Shown piece after piece: positions 17,152 through 23,828 of a stretch of 26,015 nucleotides of DNA. The DNA is from an uncultured Bacteroides sp. (lineage in GTDB: Bacteria; Bacteroidota; Bacteroidia; Bacteroidales; Bacteroidaceae): positions 1 to 26,015 of the forward strand of contig CABROZ010000020.1 of NCBI GenBank assembly GCA_902472795.1, given 5' to 3'. Numbering within the stretch: the stretch's first letter is position 1; every line of letters begins with the position of its first letter. The notes below the pieces were generated by a model, which had not been told where the DNA came from, searched no databases, and saw only the letters and a program-made list of their open reading frames with translations. The position numbers were made by a program, and so were the translations under genes.

Positions 17152-18939
17152 ATGAAGAAATATAAGAATGGTCTGCTATACAGGCATAGATACCTCCTGA
17201 CGGGTATTCTATGCCTGTTTGGTGTCTGTCTGTTAGGAGCTCAAGACAAAAAAACGCTATCGAAAGCACCGGTGAAGAAGACGGAAAATGTAGTGAAACA
17301 TACGGCTGTTCAGGACACTGTTGTGAAAAAGAAACCTGCAGCCAAGTCCACCGGGCAGAACAATGTGACTGCTGCAAAAGGGAAAGATGAGAGAGCCGGA
17401 AAGACCCGTGTCGATCTGTTGTATGCCGACGAGGCACAGGCCGACAAACAGATGCGTCCCGATGTGCAGGTGCTCATCGGGTCGGTACGCTTGAGGCACG
17501 ACAGCATGTACATGTTTTGCGACAGTGCCTTGATCTTCGAGAAAATCAATTCGGTCGAAGCCTTCGGCAATGTCCACATGGAGCAGGGAGATACGCTGTT
17601 CATCTATGGCGACTACCTGTATTATGACGGAATGTCGCAGCTGGCCATGTTGCGCGAAAATGTCCGTATGATCAACCGCAATACGGTGCTTACAACCGAC
17701 AGTCTGAACTACGACCGTCTGTACAACTTAGGCTACTACTTCGAAGGCGGAACGCTGACCGACGAAGAAAACGTGCTGACTTCCGTATGGGGCGAATACA
17801 GTCCTGCCACCAAGCTGGCAGTGTTCAATCACGATGTCAAACTGGTGAACCCGAAATTCGTGTTGACTTCGGACACGTTGAAATACAGTACGCAGACAAA
17901 GATTGCAACCATCCTCGGTCCGTCGGACATTGTGAGCGAAGAGAACCATATCTATTCCGAACGCGGATTCTACAACACGACCAGCGAACAGGCCGAACTG
18001 CTGGACCGTTCGGTGTTGACCAATCAAGGCAAGAAGCTGACCGGCGACAGCCTTTTCTACGACCGGAAACAGGGATACGGAGAAGCTTTCGACAATGTCC
18101 AGATGAACGATACCGTCAACCGCAACATGCTGACCGGCGATTACTGTTTCTATAACGAACTGACCGGCAATGCCGTCGCTACCAAGCGTGCCGTCGCCAT
18201 CGACTATTCGCAGGGCGACAGCTTGTTCATGCATGCCGACACGTTGCGTTTGGTGACTTTCAATCTCGATACCGACTCCATGTATCGCGAGATGCGTGCC
18301 TATCACAAGGTACGTGCCTACCGTTCCGATGTGCAGGCCGTTTGCGACTCGATGGTGTATAACTCTAAGGATTCCTGTATGACGATGTACACCGACCCCA
18401 TCATGTGGTACGGCGAACAACAGTTGTTGGGCGAGGAAATCAAGGTGTATATGAACGACAGCACCATCGACTGGGCTCATATCATCAATCAGGCTTTGGC
18501 CGTAGAGCAGAAAGACTCCATACACTACAATCAGGTGGCCGGGAAAGAGATGAAGGCTTACTTTGTGGATGGCGAAATGCGTCGGGTCGATGTCAACGGC
18601 AATGTATTGGTGGTCTTCTATCCGGTGGAAGAGAAAGACAGCACCCTGATGATGCTGAACTACTCGGAGGGCGGCTTCCTGCGGATGTTGCTGAAGGACC
18701 GGAAGATGGAACAGGGAGCCTTTATCGGAAAAGCCAACGGCATAGCTTACCCGATGGATCAGATTCCGGCGGAGAAATACAAGCTGCCTTCTTTTGTGTG
18801 GTTCGACTATATCCGTCCGCTTAATAAAGAGGACATTTTTGAGTGGAGAGGCAAAAAAGCCGGTGACGTATTGCAGAAAAGTGACCGAAAACCTGTAACT
18901 TCGCCAAGAAATATGCATATCAAACGAACTAAAAAATAG
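17152..18939 (+). CDS. OstA/LptD N-terminal-like (LptA-fold) LPS-transport-related protein
   Basis: The product (595 residues) has a signal region (LLTGILCLFGVCLLGAQ), a Lys/Ala/Thr-rich low-complexity linker to about residue 85, and then many short beta repeats of the OstA type. Examples are SVEAFGNVHMEQGDTLFIYG and DTLKYSTQTKIATILG. These make the jellyroll shared by LptA, LptC and LptD N-termini, which carry LPS across the periplasm. There is no LptD barrel at the C-terminus, and the protein ends in a basic tail. It is therefore better called OstA-like than LptD. A TTG at 17146 overlaps the surA stop, and the ATG at 17152 is preferred. Directly following SurA, it fits an outer-membrane assembly operon. 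Confidence 0.82.
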   Translation: MKKYKNGLLYRHRYLLTGILCLFGVCLLGAQDKKTLSKAPVKKTENVVKHTAVQDTVVKKKPAAKSTGQNNVTAAKGKDERAGKTRVDLLYADEAQADKQMRPDVQVLIGSVRLRHDSMYMFCDSALIFEKINSVEAFGNVHMEQGDTLFIYGDYLYYDGMSQLAMLRENVRMINRNTVLTTDSLNYDRLYNLGYYFEGGTLTDEENVLTSVWGEYSPATKLAVFNHDVKLVNPKFVLTSDTLKYSTQTKIATILGPSDIVSEENHIYSERGFYNTTSEQAELLDRSVLTNQGKKLTGDSLFYDRKQGYGEAFDNVQMNDTVNRNMLTGDYCFYNELTGNAVATKRAVAIDYSQGDSLFMHADTLRLVTFNLDTDSMYREMRAYHKVRAYRSDVQAVCDSMVYNSKDSCMTMYTDPIMWYGEQQLLGEEIKVYMNDSTIDWAHIINQALAVEQKDSIHYNQVAGKEMKAYFVDGEMRRVDVNGNVLVVFYPVEEKDSTLMMLNYSEGGFLRMLLKDRKMEQGAFIGKANGIAYPMDQIPAEKYKLPSFVWFDYIRPLNKEDIFEWRGKKAGDVLQKSDRKPVTSPRNMHIKRTKK

Positions 18940-18943
18940 AGTT

Positions 18944-19234
18944 ATGGGAATGTTTACAATGCGGAAACCCCGCGGCTTTCATCATCCCTATATCTATGTG
19001 GATGAGCGGAAAGAAAGATTAGCGAAGATGGAAGAGAAAGCCAAGCGCGAACTTGGCATGTTGCCCGAGAAAGAATTTTCGCCCGAAGACATCCGGGGGA
19101 AGTTTGTGGAAGGAACCACCCATCTGAAACGCCGCAAGGAGAGCGGACGTCGCCCCATGCACTTTGGGGTGGCCTTGATTCTGATAGCCGTCCTGTTCTA
19201 TATATGGTATGCCATCAGTAATGGGATTATTTGA
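18944..19234 (+). CDS. Small single-pass membrane protein, function unknown
   Basis: The product (96 residues) is basic and polar for about 70 residues (RKPRGFHHPYIYVDERKERL, then charged helices), with one C-terminal transmembrane segment (GVALILIAVLFYIWYAI). The N-terminus is probably cytoplasmic, as in a tail-anchored protein. It lies 4 bp after the OstA-like gene and 5 bp before mutL, so it is co-transcribed. I recognise it only as a conserved hypothetical found in this gene order in Bacteroidetes. No function can be assigned. Confidence 0.8.
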   Translation: MGMFTMRKPRGFHHPYIYVDERKERLAKMEEKAKRELGMLPEKEFSPEDIRGKFVEGTTHLKRRKESGRRPMHFGVALILIAVLFYIWYAISNGII

Positions 19235-19239
19235 TTATC

Positions 19240-21156
19240 ATGAGCGATATCATTCATTTACTTCCCGATTCGGTCGCTAACCAGATAGCGGCCGGAGAGG
19301 TGATTCAACGTCCGGCATCGGTTATTAAGGAATTGGTAGAGAATGCCATCGATGCCGAAGCACAGGAAATACATGTTTTAGTGACGGATGCAGGAAAGAC
19401 CTGTATCCAGGTGATTGACGACGGAAAGGGTATGTCCGAAACGGATGCACGTCTTTCCTTCGAGCGTCATGCCACTTCCAAAATCCGTGAGGCGGCCGAC
19501 CTGTTCGCGTTGCATACCATGGGCTTTCGCGGTGAGGCGCTTGCCTCGATTGCAGCCGTGGCCGAAGTCGAACTGAAAACCCGGCCGGCCGACGAAGAAC
19601 TGGGTACCCGTCTGGTCATTGCCGGCTCGAAAGTCGAGAGCCAGGAAGCTGTTTCCTGCCCCAAAGGCAGTAACTTTTCGGTCAAGAACCTCTTCTTCAA
19701 TGTGCCTGCCCGTCGTAAGTTTCTGAAAGCCAACTCTACGGAGCTGAGTAATATTCTGGCCGAGTTCGAACGCATCGCGTTGGTGCATCCCGACGTGGCT
19801 TTTTACCTTTACAGCAACGATGCCGAATTGTTCAACCTCCCTCCGATGCCTCTGCGCCAGCGCATTCTGGCTGTGTTTGGCAAGAAGCTGAACCAGCAGT
19901 TGCTTTCGGTCGATGTGGATACCAGCATGGTGAAGATCTCGGGCTATGTGGCCAAGCCGGAATCCGCACGCAAGAAAGGGGCACATCAGTATTTCTTCGT
20001 GAACGGACGTTACATGCGTCACCCTTATTTTCACAAGGCAGTGATGGAGGCTTACGAGCAACTGATTCCTGCCGGCGAGCAGATCTCTTATTTCATTTAT
20101 TTCGAGGTCGATCCAGCCAATATCGATGTGAACATTCATCCTACCAAGACCGAAATCAAGTTCGAGAACGAACAGGCCATCTGGCAGATTCTGTCGGCGG
20201 CAGTCAAGGAGTCGTTAGGCAAGTTCAGTGCCATTCCTCAGATCGACTTCGACACGGAAGACATGCCTGACATTCCGGCTTTCGAACAGGCCCGGCCGAT
20301 AGAGCCGCCCAAGGTGCACTACAATGCCGACTTCAATCCGTTCAAGTCATCGTCTTCATCGTCGTATGGTAGCGGGGGCAGTTATTCCCGTCAGCAGGTA
20401 GAGTGGGAGGGACTCTATGCTGGATTAGAGAAGGCCAGCAGGATGAATGCGCCGGAGGAGCTTCCGGAACCCGAAAGCGAAAACAACGAAGAAGAAGCGG
20501 CATCCGACGCCTTTATGGCTTCGTCGGCTGTAACTGCTCCTTCGGATGCAGCGCCGGCGTCGCTTTACGGTCAGGAGACCGGGATGGAAAAAGGCGCGCA
20601 ACATCTGCAGTTCAAGGGACGTTTCATTCTGACTTCCGTCAAATCGGGACTGATGCTTATCGACCAGCATCGTGCGCATGTGCGTGTGCTCTACGAACGC
20701 TACATGCAGCAGATTCGTCAGCATCAGGGCATGTCGCAGGGAGTGCTTTTCCCCGAAATCGTCCAGTTCCCTGCTTCCGAGGCTGCTGTGCTCGAAAGCA
20801 TTACCGACGATTTGTCGGCAGTGGGCTTCGAACTGACTTCATTGGGTGGGGGCAGTTATGCCATCAACGGAGTCCCTTCGGGCATCGACGGACTGAACCC
20901 GGTGGAATTAGTGCGCAGCATGGTGCATACGGCCATGGAGAAAGGTTGCGATGTGAAGGAAGAAGTGCAGAGTATGCTTGCGGCTACGTTGGCACAGGCA
21001 GCCGCCATCGTTTACGGTCAAGTGCTGAGCAACGACGAAATGGCCAATCTGGTCGATAGTCTGTTTGCCTGTCCTTCGCCCAATTACACGCCGGATGGGC
21101 ATGTGGTGCTGGCTACTATCCGTGAGGACGAGATTGAAAAATTGTTTTCCAAGTAG
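19240..21156 (+). CDS. mutL: DNA mismatch repair protein MutL
   Basis: MutL (638 residues) is the ATP-driven matchmaker that links mismatch recognition by MutS to excision. The GHKL ATPase is intact: KELVENAIDA with Glu31 as the likely general base, DDGKGM (60-65) and GFRGEALASI (95-104). The N-terminal domain runs to about 335. A variable linker, about 340-450, contains a six-Ser run (370-375) and an acidic stretch. The C-terminal dimerisation domain follows. The endonuclease motif DQHA(X)2E(X)4E reads DQHRAHVRVLYE at 475-486, with Arg for Ala and Val for the first Glu. The later Cys-rich motifs are also changed (CPSPNYTP). It is therefore probably a non-nicking MutL. The ATG at 19240 is chosen over a TTG at 19231 that overlaps the previous stop. 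It is last in the operon. Confidence 0.95.
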   Translation: MSDIIHLLPDSVANQIAAGEVIQRPASVIKELVENAIDAEAQEIHVLVTDAGKTCIQVIDDGKGMSETDARLSFERHATSKIREAADLFALHTMGFRGEALASIAAVAEVELKTRPADEELGTRLVIAGSKVESQEAVSCPKGSNFSVKNLFFNVPARRKFLKANSTELSNILAEFERIALVHPDVAFYLYSNDAELFNLPPMPLRQRILAVFGKKLNQQLLSVDVDTSMVKISGYVAKPESARKKGAHQYFFVNGRYMRHPYFHKAVMEAYEQLIPAGEQISYFIYFEVDPANIDVNIHPTKTEIKFENEQAIWQILSAAVKESLGKFSAIPQIDFDTEDMPDIPAFEQARPIEPPKVHYNADFNPFKSSSSSSYGSGGSYSRQQVEWEGLYAGLEKASRMNAPEELPEPESENNEEEAASDAFMASSAVTAPSDAAPASLYGQETGMEKGAQHLQFKGRFILTSVKSGLMLIDQHRAHVRVLYERYMQQIRQHQGMSQGVLFPEIVQFPASEAAVLESITDDLSAVGFELTSLGGGSYAINGVPSGIDGLNPVELVRSMVHTAMEKGCDVKEEVQSMLAATLAQAAAIVYGQVLSNDEMANLVDSLFACPSPNYTPDGHVVLATIREDEIEKLFSK

Positions 21157-21167
21157 TATGGAATTTT

Positions 21168-21260
21168 AAGAGGATGTGTCAAAAACACAGTATTTATATT
21201 CTCCTCCTTCCAGAAGGTGGTGAGTCAGATACTATAAACTTGGTTTTGACACACCTTCTT
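21168..21260 (+). repeat. MITE-like inverted repeat, copy B, doubling as the mutL terminator
   Basis: The left arm AAGAGGATGTGTCAAAA (21168-21184) is complementary at 15 of 17 positions to the right arm TTTTGACACACCTTCTT (21244-21260). The right arm runs on into TTTTATT. The element starts 11 bp after the mutL stop, so its hairpin with a T-tract can end the operon transcript. The ends match copy A at 1264-1417, while the interior does not. Confidence 0.6.
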
Positions 21261-21353
21261 TTTTATTGTTCTGCTTTTCTGAAATTGAGATTCTCAGTTT
21301 TACCAAGTTTCTTGGTGAAGTTTCAGCGAAAGTGCTCAGCCTGAATGCTTTAT

Positions 21354-21448
21354 GGTGAAAGATGCTTCAAAGGGTATAAAATTATACATGTACAATTTTA
21401 TCCCCTTTGAAGCCCGGTGAAGCTTCGGGTGAAACCTCATCTTTCACC
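21354..21448. repeat. Nested palindrome in the mutL-trpS gap
   Basis: The outer arms GGTGAAAGATG (21354-21364) and CATCTTTCACC (21438-21448) match perfectly. The inner arms begin GCTTCAAAGGG (21364-21374) and CCCTTTGAAGC (21403-21413). The inner pairing continues across ATAAAATT/AATTTTAT to a centre TACATGTA with two mismatches, making arms of about 24 bp. GGTGAAA and GGTGAAG motifs recur nearby at 21314, 21416 and 21480. No gene is apparent here. The stretch 21157-21948 as a whole holds only repeats. Confidence 0.7.
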
Positions 21449-21642
21449 GTATCTGCCTGATTATCTGATGCTAATTGCGCGGTGAAAGCGTGAAGGCAAA
21501 ATAGAGGGCTTAAGGTTTAATGTTGAGGGATGAGGGGTGAGGAATGAGGGTTTATGGTTGAAGGTTTAAAAACATGCCCACTTCATTATTCATTTTTCAT
21601 TCCCAACGTTCCACTTGGCAGGCGTAAACATCTACTTTAGCC

Positions 21643-21906
21643 GCGTAACATCGGTAGTTGGCCGGCGCAACAAGCAATCTTCCGCAGCGCAGCAAGCAAT
21701 GCCGCGGAGTTTCAGAAGCAATGCGGTCGGGTTTTATAAACAAAGCACACGGGTTTGGGGAACAAAGTCCACGAGTTTGGCAAGCAAAGCAGTCGGGTAT
21801 GACCTGTAACTTCGGCGAGTATGGCTTGCATGGCTCGCGAGCCGTGCAAGTGTGGCTCACGAGCGGTACAAGCATTGCTCACGAGCCGTGCAAGTGTGGC
21901 TCGTGA
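21643..21906. repeat. Diverged 22-bp tandem array, 12 units in register
   Basis: Units begin at 21643, 21665, 21687, 21709, 21731, 21753, 21775, 21797, 21819, 21841, 21863 and 21885, exactly 22 bp apart. Each starts G(C/T)nn. Many carry CAAGCAA or ACAAAG near the middle, and most end in CGG or CGA. Left units are of the type GCGCAGCAAGCAATGC. Central units begin GTTTGG. The last three resemble GCCGTGCAAGTGTGGCTC. A partial unit precedes at 21622, and a broken one follows with a 5-nt insertion (GCCG at 21912). Several frames stay open across it on both strands, but the period is not a multiple of three and I see no protein family, so coding is unlikely. It ends 42 bp from the trpS stop. Confidence 0.75.
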
Positions 21907-21948
21907 ACATTGCCGTGCTGCAAGTTGTGCAACTGCTGAGGCTGAAGG

Positions 21949-23040
21949 TTACTTGCTGAAGCGTTTTGCCTGTTCGGCAATCAGTTCGGCGTCGTCGAAG
22001 TAGTTGATTTTCATGGCGCGGCGAACCTCGTCGAGGGTGGCGGCGGCTGTCTCGCGGGCAACTTCGCAACCTTTCTTCAGCATGTCGTAGATGGCGGGAA
22101 TGTCCTGCTCGAACTCCTTGCGGCGGTTGCGTATCGGAGCCAGCTCTTCTTCCATAATGGCGTTCAGGAATTTCTTCACTTTCACGTCGCCCAGTCCGCC
22201 GCGGCGGTAGTGTGCCTTCAGTTCGTCTAAGTTGGGGTACTCGGGCAGGTAACGCTCGAAGTGTTCGGGACGGCAGAAAGCGTCGAGGTAGGTGAAGACG
22301 GTGTTGCCCTCAACCTTGCCGGGGTCTTGTACGCGCAGGTGGTCGGGGTCGGTGTACATGCTGCGTATCTTCTTCTGCACTTCGTCGGCAGGGTCGCTCA
22401 GGTAGATGCAGTTGCCAAGGCTCTTGCTCATCTTGGCCTTGCCGTCGGTGCCGGGCAGACGCAGGCAGGCGGCGTTGTCGGGCAGCAGGATTTCGGGCTC
22501 AACCAGCGTTTCGCCGTAGATGTTGTTGAAGCGGCGCACGATTTCGCGGGCTTGCTCCAGCATCGGTTCCTGGTCTTCGCCCACGGGCACGGTGGTTGCC
22601 TTGAAGGCAGTGATGTCCGCTGCCTGGCTGATGGGGTAGGTGAAGAAGCCTACGGGGATGCTCGTCTCGAAGTTGCGCATCTGTATCTCGGTCTTCACGG
22701 TAGGGTTGCGCTGCAGGCGGCTGACGGTCACCAAGTCCATGAAGTAGAAGGAGAGTTCGCACAGTTCGGGTATCTGCGACTGGATGAAGATGGTGCTCTT
22801 CGTCGGGTCCAGCCCGCAGGCCAAGTAGTCCAATGCCACTTCGATGACGTTCTGGCGCACTTTCTCGGGATTGTCCATGTTGTCGGTCAGTGCCTGTGCG
22901 TCGGCGATGAAGACGAACATGTCTTTGTAGTCGCCGGCATTCTGCAGTTCCACGCGGCGGCGCAGCGAGCCTACGTAGTGTCCTATGTGCAGGCGTCCCG
23001 TCGGGCGGTCGCCTGTGAGGATGATTTTTTCTTTTGCCAT
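21949..23040 (-). CDS. trpS: Tryptophanyl-tRNA synthetase
   Basis: The enzyme (363 residues) charges tRNA-Trp, a class I synthetase. The HIGH motif is HIGH at 18-21 within GDRPTGRLHIGHYVG, and KMSKS is at 203-207 in GKAKMSKSLGN. The GDRPTG form places it with one of the two common bacterial TrpRS groups. The adenylate-site segment FKATTVPVGEDQEP is present, and length is normal for the family. The gene is markedly richer in G and C than the flanking gaps. It stands alone on the minus strand. No clear promoter or terminator was seen, and its 3' flank is the 22-bp array. The 23041-23370 region upstream holds no gene I can recognise. Confidence 0.96.
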   Translation of the reverse strand: MAKEKIILTGDRPTGRLHIGHYVGSLRRRVELQNAGDYKDMFVFIADAQALTDNMDNPEKVRQNVIEVALDYLACGLDPTKSTIFIQSQIPELCELSFYFMDLVTVSRLQRNPTVKTEIQMRNFETSIPVGFFTYPISQAADITAFKATTVPVGEDQEPMLEQAREIVRRFNNIYGETLVEPEILLPDNAACLRLPGTDGKAKMSKSLGNCIYLSDPADEVQKKIRSMYTDPDHLRVQDPGKVEGNTVFTYLDAFCRPEHFERYLPEYPNLDELKAHYRRGGLGDVKVKKFLNAIMEEELAPIRNRRKEFEQDIPAIYDMLKKGCEVARETAAATLDEVRRAMKINYFDDAELIAEQAKRFSK

Positions 23041-23373
23041 AATTGTATGTTAGTTGATAATTCCTTTTTTCAGCGTTTGGTGGCCGGCGGTGAGCGGTTG
23101 GCGGGTTATCCGGCGGATACATTCCGTCATCATTCACCGTTCATTACTCTTCGCTCTGTATGCCGCCGTAAAGGTAGGGCTTTTTCATGAGAAACTGAAA
23201 AGAAATGTGCGGAATGAAACGGGATGAAGGCAGAAGGGCCTGATTCGGGCAATGTCCGACGGCTGGCTTTTGCTTCTAATCCCGCTCGAATCGGAGGCTC
23301 ACTCTTGCTGACTTCTTTTACTTCTGGCAGTTTCTGTAAATCCGCCTTTTAAGCAAATACCCCCTTTCAGAAA

Positions 23374-23405
23374 CTTGTTAATTAGAAGGATAAATCCTAT
23401 ATTTG
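23374..23405 (+). promoter_or_regulatory. Bacteroides-type promoter in front of the ATPase stump
   Basis: CTTG (23374-23377), a 20-nt spacer and a perfect -7 box TATATTTG (23398-23405), 70 nt before the stump ATG. Confidence 0.6.
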
Positions 23406-23414
23406 CAGAAATAA

Positions 23415-23450
23415 GTATGGAAAAGTGTGTTTCTATGCACTTTTCCATAC
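23415..23450 (+). promoter_or_regulatory. Leader hairpin, 13-bp perfect stem
   Basis: GTATGGAAAAGTG (23415-23427) pairs perfectly with CACTTTTCCATAC (23438-23450) around a 10-nt loop. It starts 9 nt after the -7 box, so it would lie at the very 5' end of the transcript, or act as a dyad operator. Confidence 0.65.
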
Positions 23451-23475
23451 GAAAAGATGTATTGGAGGCAATCCT

Positions 23476-23586
23476 ATGGAAATAAAAAGAGACATTCTTG
23501 ATGAGCTGATTGCTTGGAAAAACCAAGCCCGGCATAAGCCGCTTCTTTTGCAGGGGGCCAGGCAAATCGGCAAAATACCTTCTTAA
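23476..23586 (+). pseudogene. Truncated AAA-ATPase (DUF4143-type) remnant, 36 codons
   Basis: An ATG preceded by GGAGGCAATCCT opens a frame of 36 residues, MEIKRDILDELIAWK... LLLQGARQIGK, then IPS and a stop. This matches the N-terminus of the ATP-binding proteins with a DUF4143 C-terminal domain, which are very common in Bacteroides. The family goes on as GARQVGKTW, so the frame is lost at the Walker A lysine, and the roughly 350 remaining codons are absent from the next 240 bp in all plus-strand frames. The promoter and leader hairpin upstream look intact. A leader peptide for carB is an alternative, but the family match argues for a relic. Confidence 0.7.
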
Positions 23587-23588
23587 AA

Positions 23589-23620
23589 TTTGTTCGTTTC
23601 CCGAATAAATCGTTTCTTTG
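23589..23620 (+). promoter_or_regulatory. Possible carB promoter
   Basis: TTTG (23589-23592), a 20-nt spacer and TTTCTTTG (23613-23620), one mismatch from the -7 consensus and the same form as the clpP candidate. It would give a leader of about 200 nt before carB. Read-through from the stump promoter is the alternative. Confidence 0.3.
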
Positions 23621-23828
23621 TAGAAATATCCATACGTATATGCAAGGAAGAGAAATAGAGAGCGGCATGTATTATTGTTCGGGCGAGTTTTATTCACCGG
23701 CCGTTAGTCTTTCCTCTTTTTCAATAAGATATTTAGTTCTTTGGAAAATGCGTTATCCTTTGCCGGGGTGACGCATTTTTTGTAAACGGGATTACAGTTA
23801 TAAAAAAAACGACTAATAAAAGAATGAT

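Noticed and set aside
17728..18918. Minus-strand open frame of about 396 codons
   Set aside because: It is antisense to the OstA-like gene. It is rich in His and Val as expected of a reversed frame and matches no family.
20346..20363. Ser-codon run in mutL as a phase-variable repeat
   Set aside because: The six codons are a mix of TCA, TCG and TCT, so there is no perfect repeat long enough to slip readily. It lies in the variable linker.
21597..21875. Possible 92-residue minus-strand protein over the 22-bp array
   Set aside because: Open frames over this array exist on both strands. The repeat period is not a multiple of three, there is no signal or domain, and no promoter is seen.
21831..21906. 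CRISPR-like repeats
   Set aside because: The 22-bp units abut one another with no unique spacers, and no cas genes are near.
22261..23190. Plus-strand open frame of about 309 codons
   Set aside because: It is antisense to trpS, which has HIGH and KMSKS motifs. The translation is low-complexity Val/Ala/Gly-rich.
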